Below are positions 57,667-64,000 of a stretch of DNA of 64,000 bases, piece by piece. How positions within the stretch are numbered: position 1 is the stretch's first letter; each line of letters begins with the position of its first letter. The stretch comes from a virus. A program made the position numbers and the translations under genes. The stretch spans positions 1-64,000 of IMG/VR virus record IMGVR_UViG_3300018481_000018, one strand, 5' to 3'. The notes beneath the pieces are model-generated. The model saw only the letters and a program-made list of their open reading frames with translations, made no database searches and was not told the origin of the DNA.

Positions 57667-57995
57667 CAGTCTTCCCTCCTGTGGTGGCTGAGGAACTCGC
57701 GATCGAGGCTGAAGATCTTCTCGTGGTCCTGCTCACTCCGGGCGATGGTCGGGTTGATCGGCAGCTTGTGGACGTTCGCTCGGTAGATGGCGGCTCCGGC
57801 GCACTGACGCATGCCGGGGTCGTCCCATTGCTCGTTGGTGATCGTCTTGTGGCAGGCGATACCGCCTTCGCCGTGGACTGTTGTGAGCCACTCCTCGGGA
57901 GAGTGGGGTCCGAGCCAGCCCGGCGCGCTCACGCGTCTCCAGGGGCAGTCGTTGCACGGCGTCTTAGTCGCCTCGGGGTACTCGGGAAGTTCCAT
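57666..57995 (-). CDS. DUF6283-like Cys-rich protein (109 aa)
   Basis: CNDCPWRRVSAPGWLG near the start, then GIACHKT and MRQCAGAAI, is the CxxCPW...CH...C signature I associate with DUF6283, a family common in actinobacterial phages. Four Cys/His ligands suggest zinc or Fe-S binding. AGAGAGG lies 7 bases before the ATG at 57995. A second member of the same type is at 62668-63096. Function unknown. Confidence 0.7.
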   Translation of the reverse strand: MELPEYPEATKTPCNDCPWRRVSAPGWLGPHSPEEWLTTVHGEGGIACHKTITNEQWDDPGMRQCAGAAIYRANVHKLPINPTIARSEQDHEKIFSLDREFLSHHRRED

Positions 57996-58215
57996 CAACT
58001 ACCTCTCTGATTGAGGCGATAGCGGCTTCGATCGACGCTTTGGTGGCTTGCATCTCCCGGTTGTTGGGCGGCTGTGCTCCGTACTTCGTGTACTTGGCGT
58101 AACACGGAATGCATAGGAGCGCGCCCTCCCCCACCCAGTCCACTTCGAGCATGCCGGACGTGCCGTCGAGGTACGTCCGGCACTCGAAGCAGACGGGTGT
58201 TGGATCTCCTCTCAC
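57964..58215 (-). CDS. Zinc-ribbon protein (83 aa)
   Basis: CFECRTYLDG and CIPCYAKYTKYG form two CxxC halves about 33 residues apart, a treble-clef or ribbon layout, followed by a helix. The GTG at 58215 overlaps the upstream stop, and the gene overlaps the next start by 32 bases. No further function visible. Confidence 0.55.
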   Translation of the reverse strand: MRGDPTPVCFECRTYLDGTSGMLEVDWVGEGALLCIPCYAKYTKYGAQPPNNREMQATKASIEAAIASIREVVDGTSRVPRGD

Positions 58216-58805
58216 AGATCCGAGTCGCGGTAGTTGACGACCGCGCGGGCGCTCTTGAGCTGAAGTGCGAGCTGTTCGACCTCGTTCACCACGTACTCGA
58301 GGTCCCGGTAGGTCGCCGACGGCTCGTTGATGAACGAGATCATCCCGGGCGTCAGGTCCATGTAGTGGGCGCAGTCGAATCCGAGCCACCACACCTCGTC
58401 CGGCCGGCCTGGTGCCGGAACGTGACAGATCTTGTCGTCACCCTCGTCGGGGTCGCAGAAGCTGGCGAACGTGAGTCCGCCATGCACCTCGACGTCGGCC
58501 TTCTCGTAGTCCTTCCCGTGTAGCGAGTGGCCCGGCGGGAGTCCCACGTAGCCGCACCACGAGCCCATGTGGTTGCGCAGGACCAGGCAGTCGAAGTCGG
58601 TCACGGGGTCGACCCACTGCACCTTGTCCGGCTCACCGTCCCAGGGGCCCGAGTCCGGTACCGGCGCGTGCTGGAAGGTGGAGGACGGCGCTCGCCGCAT
58701 CTTGCGCCGCATGTCGAGCGCCTTCTCGAGTCGGCCGAACTCCCAGGTTTGGAAGTTCAGGGCACTGCTGAGCCTCTCGAGCGTGGCTTCACTGGTGGCG
58801 TTCAT
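58212..58805 (-). CDS. Conserved hypothetical protein (197 aa)
   Basis: The product contains GSWCGYVGLPPGHSLHGKDYEKADVEVHGGLTFA and WWLGFDCAHYMDLTPG, a pattern I recognise from many phage and bacterial proteins without known function; conserved His/Cys/Asp residues hint at metal binding. The C-terminal helix has YRDLEYVVNEVEQLALQLK. It is coupled to its downstream neighbour by GTGA. Confidence 0.65.
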   Translation of the reverse strand: MNATSEATLERLSSALNFQTWEFGRLEKALDMRRKMRRAPSSTFQHAPVPDSGPWDGEPDKVQWVDPVTDFDCLVLRNHMGSWCGYVGLPPGHSLHGKDYEKADVEVHGGLTFASFCDPDEGDDKICHVPAPGRPDEVWWLGFDCAHYMDLTPGMISFINEPSATYRDLEYVVNEVEQLALQLKSARAVVNYRDSDL

Positions 58806-58806
58806 G

Positions 58807-59424
58807 TCACTCCTTCACGTACTTGGTCAGTCGCACAACCTCTTGGAAGGCGACGAGAGCGGTGAGCTCGATGGGTGGGTTCGCGTACTCGATGTACACC
58901 CCTCGGAGATCCTGCGCCTTGCCCGTCTCCGGGTCGAGGTGCACGGCTTGACCGTAGACACCCCAGGGCTCGTAGTCGAGCACTTTCAAGATGATGGTCG
59001 GCTCGCTCTTCAGATGCGGGCATACCGAGAGGGCCAGCGGGATGCACGACTCGCAGGTGGGGGCCGACATCGTGATGGCCGTGCCGTCTTCCTGGGGAGT
59101 GAGTGCCTTCTCGTTCATCAGCCACCGAATCGGACGCTCGTTGATTTTCGTGCCACAGACTTGGCACAGTCGCTTCCGCATGGCCGCGCGCTGGCGGTAG
59201 GTGTTGATCTGGGAGTACTGCGGGCTGCCGGCACGGGTGATGCCCTCGCGCTTCCAGAGCACGCCGTTGGCTTCGCGGTTCTCGTTGCCGTCGGGGTAGT
59301 GGAGTCGTACGCCGGTGCGCTCGATGGTCATCTGGTACTTGTCGAAGCTGACCTCGCCACTCCATCGCGTGATCCATGGGACGGGGCGGTCTTTGTGCTG
59401 ATGCAGGGTGTTGGGGTCGGTCAC
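58807..59424 (-). CDS. Actinobacterial-type Cys-rich protein (205 aa)
   Basis: LWKREGITRAGSPQYSQINTYRQRAAMRKRLCQVCG, then PTCESCIPLALSVCPHL, matches a family I recall from Streptomyces and relatives (RQR..M....CQVCG then CPHL), usually chromosomal and of unknown role. Two CxxC pairs suggest zinc. It lies next to the integrase, overlapping its stop by 4 bases. It may be a host-derived or lysogeny-related gene. Confidence 0.65.
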   Translation of the reverse strand: MTDPNTLHQHKDRPVPWITRWSGEVSFDKYQMTIERTGVRLHYPDGNENREANGVLWKREGITRAGSPQYSQINTYRQRAAMRKRLCQVCGTKINERPIRWLMNEKALTPQEDGTAITMSAPTCESCIPLALSVCPHLKSEPTIILKVLDYEPWGVYGQAVHLDPETGKAQDLRGVYIEYANPPIELTALVAFQEVVRLTKYVKE

Positions 59425-60422
59425 GGCAGCGTCCCTCCCAGGAGCTTGTGGATGAGTGGGTTCACTACCGCGTCGTGAGACTCTTTGATCTTGTGGTCGT
59501 TGACGCGGGCGTAGGCCAGGGTCTGGGCCCGTTGGGTGTGACCCATCATCTTCATGATCTGCTCCACGGGCACGTCGTTGTCGAGCATCGTGGTGCCGAA
59601 GGAGTCGCGCAGTCGGTGCGGGTTGATGCGCAGTCCCGCACGCTGCCCCAGGTCCGAGATGATCTTGCGGATCGAATGCGCGGTCAGTGGTCCACCCTGG
59701 GCGTCGATGAACAGGGCGTCCTCGCCAAGCTTGGCGTGAGTTGCCCGCACGCGCAGGTAGCGTTGGACCACGGTCTTGAGCTCTTCGCCGAACGGCAGCA
59801 CCTTGGTGTCGTTGGCACTGCCGGCGCGGCTCTTGTTCCGTACCGTCACGTAGTCCAGGCGGAGGTCCACTCCCACCACGGTCAAGCTCTGGAGCTCGTT
59901 CAGGCGCAGGCCCCAGGCGTAGAGCAGGATCAGGATGGCCTCACGACGGTGGTAGTAGAACGGGCTGATCGAGAACGCCTGCTTTCGATGGGTGTCGAAA
60001 AGCAGGGCGATCTCGTCGTCCTCGAGCGGCTTGGGCTTCTTGTCGACTCGACCCACTCGGATTCGAACCCAGGGGCTCTGGTCGATGTGCTCGCACTCCT
60101 CAAGCCAGCCCACCCAGTTGCGGATGTACTTCATCAGCTGCTGGCGGTAGGAGAGCGAGAGCGGCTCGCCGTCCTGCTTGGTGAGCCTCGTCAGGTGCGC
60201 CTGGAAGCGCAGGATGTGGGCCCGCTCGATCTCGTTGGGGTGCTTGACCCCCTCGCCGGCCAAGAAGGTGGCGAAGTGCGCCAGGCCCACGCGAGCGGGC
60301 TTGATGTAGCCGTCAGTGACCTCCTCGGCGGCCAGATTGTCCAGCCATTCCTGCATGTGGGGCAGCGGGTGCCAGGGCAGCGGGGCGGGGCTCTTGCCGC
60401 CGAAGAGCGGCTTGGTGGCCAT
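59421..60422 (-). CDS. int: Tyrosine integrase (site-specific recombinase, 333 aa)
   Basis: An N-terminal SAM-like core-binding domain (about 22-115) is followed by the catalytic domain with Arg173 (GLRLNEL), Lys197 (VRNKSRAG), His269/Arg272 (NPHRLRDSFG), His295 (MMGHTQ) and the nucleophile Tyr304 (LAYARV). All active-site residues are present, so it should be functional in integrating or excising the phage genome. It is embedded in the early operon with overlaps on both sides. No excisionase or recognisable attP was found nearby. Confidence 0.92.
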   Translation of the reverse strand: MATKPLFGGKSPAPLPWHPLPHMQEWLDNLAAEEVTDGYIKPARVGLAHFATFLAGEGVKHPNEIERAHILRFQAHLTRLTKQDGEPLSLSYRQQLMKYIRNWVGWLEECEHIDQSPWVRIRVGRVDKKPKPLEDDEIALLFDTHRKQAFSISPFYYHRREAILILLYAWGLRLNELQSLTVVGVDLRLDYVTVRNKSRAGSANDTKVLPFGEELKTVVQRYLRVRATHAKLGEDALFIDAQGGPLTAHSIRKIISDLGQRAGLRINPHRLRDSFGTTMLDNDVPVEQIMKMMGHTQRAQTLAYARVNDHKIKESHDAVVNPLIHKLLGGTLP

Positions 60423-60649
60423 CAGGCCGGCCGCTCTTCGTTCTCCGTGTGTTCCTCAACCCACGGCTTGACCAGGAACGCCACGACTTCGAACCGGTCG
60501 TCGGCGGACTCCCGCTTCTCGTAGTACTCCATCAGGCACAGGCCGTGGAATACGGCGCTCTTGCAGTCCTCGTGTCCGCATGGGGCGTCGAACACCGGAG
60601 AGTGTTCGATGACTTCGCGGCAGCCGAAGCAGATGGGTCGGTCCTGCAT
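60422..60649 (-). CDS. Zinc-finger small protein upstream of the integrase (75 aa)
   Basis: CFGCREVIEHSPVFDAPCGHEDC supplies Cys and His ligands for a treble-clef type finger, with a later GLCLMEY. AGGAG lies before the ATG at 60649. It is coupled to the integrase gene by a one-base overlap, so it might act as an accessory or directionality factor, but its sequence does not resemble known excisionases. Confidence 0.55.
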   Translation of the reverse strand: MQDRPICFGCREVIEHSPVFDAPCGHEDCKSAVFHGLCLMEYYEKRESADDRFEVVAFLVKPWVEEHTENEERPA

Positions 60650-61182
60650 CACGCTCTCCTTGCTCGTAGTAGTTCTTCCAGTTCCATTCGGGCCGACTGG
60701 TCGCCCTGCATGGCGCGCTTCCAAAGGGGCCCGATCTCCGGGTCCTCGAGCATGCGCATCGCCTCTTCTTCGACGCCTTCTCCGTACTCCGGGTGGCCGC
60801 CGATCTCGAAGGATTCCATCAGGAGCCGCATGAGGTCCTCGTACTCCAAGGTGTCGCTGGTCTCGCACCCGTGGGGGCAAGCCATCTCACCCGTTCCGAC
60901 TCCCCAGGCGCGGCAGATCAGTGGCCGGGCCTCGTAGACCGAGCAGCCCACGCCGCCGTCCCGAGTGCCGAACTTGAGGGCTGGGCAGTACAGTTTCTCG
61001 CCGGCCGCCCAGGCCGCTGCGCGTTCGGGGTCGAACAAGGGGATGTCCACTCCCAGGTCGGTGATGCGCTCGCGTTCGGCGGTGCTCATGTCGATCGGGC
61101 CGCACGAGTTCCAGCACAGACCCTTGCAGGCTACGGTCGGAAGCTTGTCGTACAGCGCTTTCAGACGTTCGTTCGTATTCAC
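60649..61182 (-). CDS. YkgJ-like Cys-cluster protein (177 aa)
   Basis: CKGLCWNSCG, YCPAL, GCSVYEARPLICRAWG and CPHGC follow the CxxxCxxxC ... YxxRPxxCR pattern of the YkgJ/zinc- or iron-chelating family. The C-terminal 60 residues are helical and acidic. It is the longest Cys-rich product of the leftward operon. The biochemical role of the family is unsettled. Confidence 0.7.
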   Translation of the reverse strand: MNTNERLKALYDKLPTVACKGLCWNSCGPIDMSTAERERITDLGVDIPLFDPERAAAWAAGEKLYCPALKFGTRDGGVGCSVYEARPLICRAWGVGTGEMACPHGCETSDTLEYEDLMRLLMESFEIGGHPEYGEGVEEEAMRMLEDPEIGPLWKRAMQGDQSARMELEELLRARRA

Positions 61183-61442
61183 TTGGGGTCGAGTTTCTCT
61201 GAGATCTCCTGGAGTACTTTCGTCTGCTCCTGAATGGCGCTGGCCACGTAAGACATGTTCGTGGCGAGGTGCGTCAACTGGGGGAGGTACTGGATGATCT
61301 GCTGTTCGGTGTCGCTCCGCATCGCCAGCAGGTTGTTCTGGCTCTCGAGGGTGGCCTGGAGCAGGCTGACCTGCTGTTCGAGCTTGGCGTTCTGCTCGGC
61401 CAGGTGGGCGTTGACTCCCTCGGTTACGGCATCGCTCACCAT
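61179..61442 (-). CDS. Coiled-coil protein (87 aa)
   Basis: Residues 8-45 form a heptad-rich coiled coil (AHLAEQNAKLEQQVSLLQATLE), continuing into a second helix (SYVASAIQEQTKVLQEISEKLD). No Cys, no membrane segment. It overlaps its neighbours on both sides. Possibly an oligomeric regulatory or inhibitor protein; unknown. Confidence 0.6.
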   Translation of the reverse strand: MVSDAVTEGVNAHLAEQNAKLEQQVSLLQATLESQNNLLAMRSDTEQQIIQYLPQLTHLATNMSYVASAIQEQTKVLQEISEKLDPK

Positions 61443-61888
61443 TCGACTTCCTTCCGGGCTGCGGCGCGGATGGACTCCTGCGCCGCGATCATTTCTGCGT
61501 CGCTCGGGGTCAGGGTTGCTACATACTCATCAACCTCTGCCAGGAACTCGTTGAACGTGGGCTCATGGCCGTACCAGTTGAGCTTGTGATCATCGGTGGC
61601 GAGCCAGTCCAGGGCGGCGGTGAGGTGAGGGAACCAGCGGATCCCGTTGTAGAGGCTGTCGCGCAGTTCGATCGCCTCGGCCAGTGAGGTCGCGGCCTTG
61701 GCAGCGTCGCAGCCGGAGCAGGAGCCCCAGCCGTACGTCATGTACCCGTAGTCCGCGCCCTTGCGGACGAGCAAGAACGAGTCGCCCTGGTAGTCGTTTT
61801 GCTCCGTCTCCACCAGGACGTCGACCTCCATGGTGTTGATCAGATCGCCGTAGTTCGTGCCCCAGTTGTCGAACTTCGGGTTGCGCAT
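61436..61888 (-). CDS. Conserved phage protein of unknown function (150 aa)
   Basis: MEVDVLVETEQNDYQGDSFLLVRKG, GYMTYGWGSCSGCDAA, then ELRDSLYNGIRWF and DWLATDDHKLNWYGHE. This looks like a small alpha/beta protein family that recurs in actinophages; the CSGC pair is a conserved-looking feature. No functional motif. Confidence 0.6.
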   Translation of the reverse strand: MRNPKFDNWGTNYGDLINTMEVDVLVETEQNDYQGDSFLLVRKGADYGYMTYGWGSCSGCDAAKAATSLAEAIELRDSLYNGIRWFPHLTAALDWLATDDHKLNWYGHEPTFNEFLAEVDEYVATLTPSDAEMIAAQESIRAAARKEVEW

Positions 61889-61899
61889 GGTTCCTCCTC

Positions 61900-62208
61900 T
61901 CAGTCGCCGATCCAGCCGGCGCGTACCAGCTCTTCGGTCGAGTCGAACGTCTTGAACTTCACCCCTTCGAGCTGCTCGCCGATCATGCCGGTCTTGAACT
62001 CCCAGAGGTTCTTGAAGTAGACGGTCCAGTGGCCGTGGCGGTCTAGGGCCCCAGCCAGGATCACTCCGACATCTTCGTCGTCCGGGTAGCCCTCGTCACC
62101 CCGATTGATGTTCTTGACCGGCAAGAGGGGCCAGCGCGGCCAGCCCGCATCCGTCTCGATCATCTGAATCTCGTCGCGAACTTCCTCTTCGCGCATCGTC
62201 CAGGTCAT
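61900..62208 (-). CDS. Hypothetical protein (102 aa)
   Basis: The ATG at 62208 overlaps the upstream stop. MTWTMREEEVRDEIQMIETD and a beta section (VGVILAGALDRHGHWTVYFKNLWEF) end with ELVRAGWIGD. It appears to be a small globular domain. No family recognised. Confidence 0.55.
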   Translation of the reverse strand: MTWTMREEEVRDEIQMIETDAGWPRWPLLPVKNINRGDEGYPDDEDVGVILAGALDRHGHWTVYFKNLWEFKTGMIGEQLEGVKFKTFDSTEELVRAGWIGD

Positions 62209-62453
62209 GACCACGCCTTCCTCACGAGGGTGTCGAATCGCCTGCCGCCGGGTTTTCCCAGGAAGGCGCGGCCCACCGATTCGGCCGCCTCTGCGACGCT
62301 CACGAGTCTGCGCGTCCGGGGGCGCTTACCGTCCACCTCGACGAGGAAGCGCGGATCCCACTCCAGATACCACTTGCCGCTCCGGTCGTAGCGGACCGCC
62401 TCGAAGGGGCCGCGCTCGTCATGTCCCTCACCGTGGACCGTGCGGTCGCTCAT
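62205..62453 (-). CDS. Small basic protein (82 aa)
   Basis: MSDRTVHGEGHDERGPFEAV then KWYLEWDPRFLVEVDGKRPRTRRL and a basic helical end. It overlaps both neighbours by 4 bases, indicating translational coupling. No motif beyond net positive charge. Function unknown. Confidence 0.55.
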   Translation of the reverse strand: MSDRTVHGEGHDERGPFEAVRYDRSGKWYLEWDPRFLVEVDGKRPRTRRLVSVAEAAESVGRAFLGKPGGRRFDTLVRKAWS

Positions 62454-62671
62454 CCGAGGTCCATGGGGTTCTGATCCTCGCGGTTCATCAGCTCCAACCG
62501 GAGGGCTGCGCCGATGGCGTCGAGATCCCACAGCCATCCCTGGAGGCGCTGTTTGGACTCCTGCTCGAGGACTGGATACTTCGGCTTCCCTGCTACGGTC
62601 ATGCCGAGCGTGTAGAGGGTCGCCGAGGCGCTGTCGATGGCGCGTTCGAGGTTCTCCTGGGGAAGGTTCAT
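62450..62671 (-). CDS. Small helical protein (73 aa)
   Basis: The ATG at 62671 overlaps the preceding stop. MNLPQENLERAIDSASATLY and QESKQRLQGWLWDLDAIGAALRLELM form two or three helices. No Cys or membrane segment. Unknown function. Confidence 0.5.
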   Translation of the reverse strand: MNLPQENLERAIDSASATLYTLGMTVAGKPKYPVLEQESKQRLQGWLWDLDAIGAALRLELMNREDQNPMDLG

Positions 62672-63096
62672 GTGTTGTCTCCGATCTTCTGAATGAGCTT
62701 GGCGACCCGCTTTCTGGCTGCCGGGCTCGGTTCGTGGTACTCGGCCATCCCGTGATCGTGGGCCTCCTGCCCGGAGTCGAACAGTGGGACGGGCGTCTCG
62801 TAGTCGCAGACCTCCTCGTAGTTCTCCGGGCTGATCCACCCTGAGCTGACGCCGATTCGCATAGCGGCATTGGTGGCCATGTCGTGGCAGCCCACCCACC
62901 CGGCACATAGCCGGCCATCCTGCTGGTGGCAGTAGAAGAAGCCGCGATGCGCGCCGGCCTCGATCTGCTCCCAGGTATCTAGGTCGTATCTCGGTAGCTT
63001 GACGTACTCCGATTCGTCCCAGATGCCTGAAGGCACGTCCCTGCGGTACGGACAAGTGCCGCAGGGACGTGCCGCTGGGAGGATGCTGTCGCTCAC
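62668..63096 (-). CDS. DUF6283-like Cys-rich protein, second copy (142 aa)
   Basis: CGTCPYRRDVPSGIWDESEY, FFYCHQQDGRLCAGWVGCHD is the CxxCPY...CH...C pattern seen also at 57666-57995, with an added C-terminal helical region (AARKRVAKLIQKIGDNT). The two proteins are divergent paralogues. ATGA overlap with both neighbours. Metal binding likely; role unknown. Confidence 0.68.
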   Translation of the reverse strand: MSDSILPAARPCGTCPYRRDVPSGIWDESEYVKLPRYDLDTWEQIEAGAHRGFFYCHQQDGRLCAGWVGCHDMATNAAMRIGVSSGWISPENYEEVCDYETPVPLFDSGQEAHDHGMAEYHEPSPAARKRVAKLIQKIGDNT

Positions 63097-63647
63097 GGCA
63101 GGTCCTGCTCGAACGTTGAGTCGAAGTTAGCGTCGCCCGGCAGGTTCCCCTCTCGGTCCGGCCAGAGGATCTGGAGCGCCCGAGCGTCGGGGAACTTCTG
63201 AGTGACTCCGTACATCTCGGCCGCCTCGAGGTCCTGGATCTCGCGGAGTCGAACCGGTAGACCTTCGAGCACCTCGTTCAGCTCGTCGCCCGCCTCAACC
63301 GGCGTCTCGCCATCGATGTCGGCGAGCCGGTTGATCATGTACTGCATCGTTTGTGGCGCGAGCCCTCCGGTCACGAAGAACTCTGGCCTGTCGAAGAACG
63401 CGCGACCCACCGAGTAGGCGAAGAGCGTTCCTCCCTCCTCGTCCGGGAAGACGGCGCGCACCTCGTGACCGAACTCGAGGATCCTGTCGCGTTCGCGCTT
63501 GGCCAGGTACAGCATCTTGTCCGGGTGGATCGAGAGGTGCTCGTCGCAGATGTTGCAGTCGTTGTCGGAGCCGGGCTTCAGTTCGAACGGGTGTCCGATT
63601 TCGTGGTCGACCACCCGGGTGGGGTCAGGTCCGCACACGTCGCACAT
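63093..63647 (-). CDS. DUF4262-like protein with zinc-binding start (184 aa)
   Basis: MCDVCGPDPTRVVDHEI and CNICDEHL give CxxC pairs. The rest, with LFAYSVGRAFFDRPEFFVTGG and TMQYMINRLADID, matches the DUF4262 layout (a short YSVGL-like strand, then a PEF..F motif). The family is widespread in bacteria and phages, without a known activity. The start ATG at 63647 follows AAGGAGGG. Confidence 0.65.
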   Translation of the reverse strand: MCDVCGPDPTRVVDHEIGHPFELKPGSDNDCNICDEHLSIHPDKMLYLAKRERDRILEFGHEVRAVFPDEEGGTLFAYSVGRAFFDRPEFFVTGGLAPQTMQYMINRLADIDGETPVEAGDELNEVLEGLPVRLREIQDLEAAEMYGVTQKFPDARALQILWPDREGNLPGDANFDSTFEQDLP

Positions 63648-63648
63648 G

Positions 63649-63966
63649 TCAGCCCTCCTTGTTCCATGGGGTCGATGGCTGCTTGATCTCGCTGGTGAGC
63701 TCGGCCCGCAAGGCTCGCGCCTCCTGCTCGCTGCACGCCTCGTTGAGTACCCGGCCGATGAAGCAGTTGGAGCACTCGCGCGGGCCTTCGCCTCCGATCT
63801 TGCCGCCGACGACGCGGGGAACGTCGGGAGCATCGTTGCCGCAGGTGCGACAGGTGGTGACGGGTCCTGGCCAGTCGGTTGGGACGTACTTACTCATCGA
63901 CTCTCCCTTGTGCTTGTGGGCCTGGTAGAACTCCTCGGTCATGGTGACCTGATACTCAGGCGACAT
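63649..63966 (-). CDS. Zinc-ribbon protein (105 aa)
   Basis: CRTCGNDAPDVPRVV and CSNCFIGRVLNE supply four Cys ligands; a helical C-terminus follows. ATG at 63966 has AAAGGGGG upstream; an in-frame ATG at 63897 with AAGGGAGAG is an equally good start giving 82 residues. It lies one base upstream of the DUF4262 gene start, in the same operon. Confidence 0.55.
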   Translation of the reverse strand: MSPEYQVTMTEEFYQAHKHKGESMSKYVPTDWPGPVTTCRTCGNDAPDVPRVVGGKIGGEGPRECSNCFIGRVLNEACSEQEARALRAELTSEIKQPSTPWNKEG

Positions 63967-64000
63967 TGGTCGCCCCCTTTCCAGCGGCAATGAACTCCTC
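63956..64000 (-). CDS. C-terminal end of a gene entering from the right
   Basis: On the minus strand the bases to the right edge read as 14 codons (EEFIAAGKGATNVA) and a TGA overlapping the next ATG by 11 bases, the packing style of this operon. Too short to identify. Confidence 0.4.
   Translation of the reverse strand, partial: EEFIAAGKGATNVA

Noticed and set aside
60057-60080. A tRNA T-arm-like sequence (GGGTTCGAATCC on the minus strand) inside the integrase gene, considered as attP core
   Set aside because: The flanking bases cannot form the T stem or an acceptor stem, and the bases encode a normal part of the integrase. It is probably chance.

Overview
The window is a segment of a GC-rich, temperate, long-tailed (siphovirus) bacteriophage or prophage of an actinobacterium. 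The evidence is a canonical head-to-tail gene order with an HK97-type capsid protein, a very large tape-measure gene, a tyrosine integrase, many GTG starts and ATGA/GTGA overlaps, and several small Cys-rich families that are typical of actinobacterial phages and hosts. The host genus cannot be fixed from the sequence. Both ends cut through genes. Terminase, portal, DNA polymerase and an obvious immunity repressor are not in the window.

Layout. (1) 1-12.4 kb, plus strand: end of a probable prohead protease gene, two peptidoglycan hydrolase genes (lytic transglycosylase type, then CHAP/NlpC type), scaffold, decoration protein, major capsid protein, head-tail connector genes, major tail protein, and two tail-assembly chaperone frames joined by a slippery A AAA AAC site. 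(2) 12.4-26.5 kb, plus: a 2,787-residue tape measure protein and distal tail/baseplate genes, ending in a tail protein that carries a glycoside hydrolase domain. (3) 26.5-32.9 kb, minus: seven tightly packed tail/fibre genes, including one with an M15 peptidase domain. (4) 33.0-34.8 kb, plus: four small membrane-protein genes, a probable holin/lysis cassette. (5) 35.1-41.3 kb, plus: a replication/recombination module (Fe-S RecB-type nuclease, Sak4-like ATPase, SSB, primase-helicase). (6) 41.5-44.6 kb, plus: many very small genes, mostly Cys-rich, plus an HNH nuclease and a secreted protein. (7) 44.6-54.3 kb, plus: a second large array of fibre genes (collagen-like, repeat-rich, FN3, carbohydrate-binding-like), ending with a membrane-anchored GAF-domain protein. 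(8) 54.9-64.0 kb, minus: a dense early-type operon with the integrase, a metallophosphoesterase and many small zinc-finger-like proteins.

The genes fit together as particle assembly (1-3, 7), host wall breaching and lysis (lysins, M15 peptidase, glycosidase, membrane proteins), DNA replication and recombination (5), and lysogeny plus host takeover (8). A recurring element built of 8-base half-sites (TCYGRACG-like) spaced 12 bases apart lies just upstream of, or across, the starts of many genes. A related palindromic motif (ATCCGAACAT / ATGTTCGGAT) occurs at several others. These look like a genome-wide regulatory code and are the most interesting non-coding signal here. The GAF-membrane protein, the secreted protein and the number of zinc-ribbon proteins are the most interesting coding signals.
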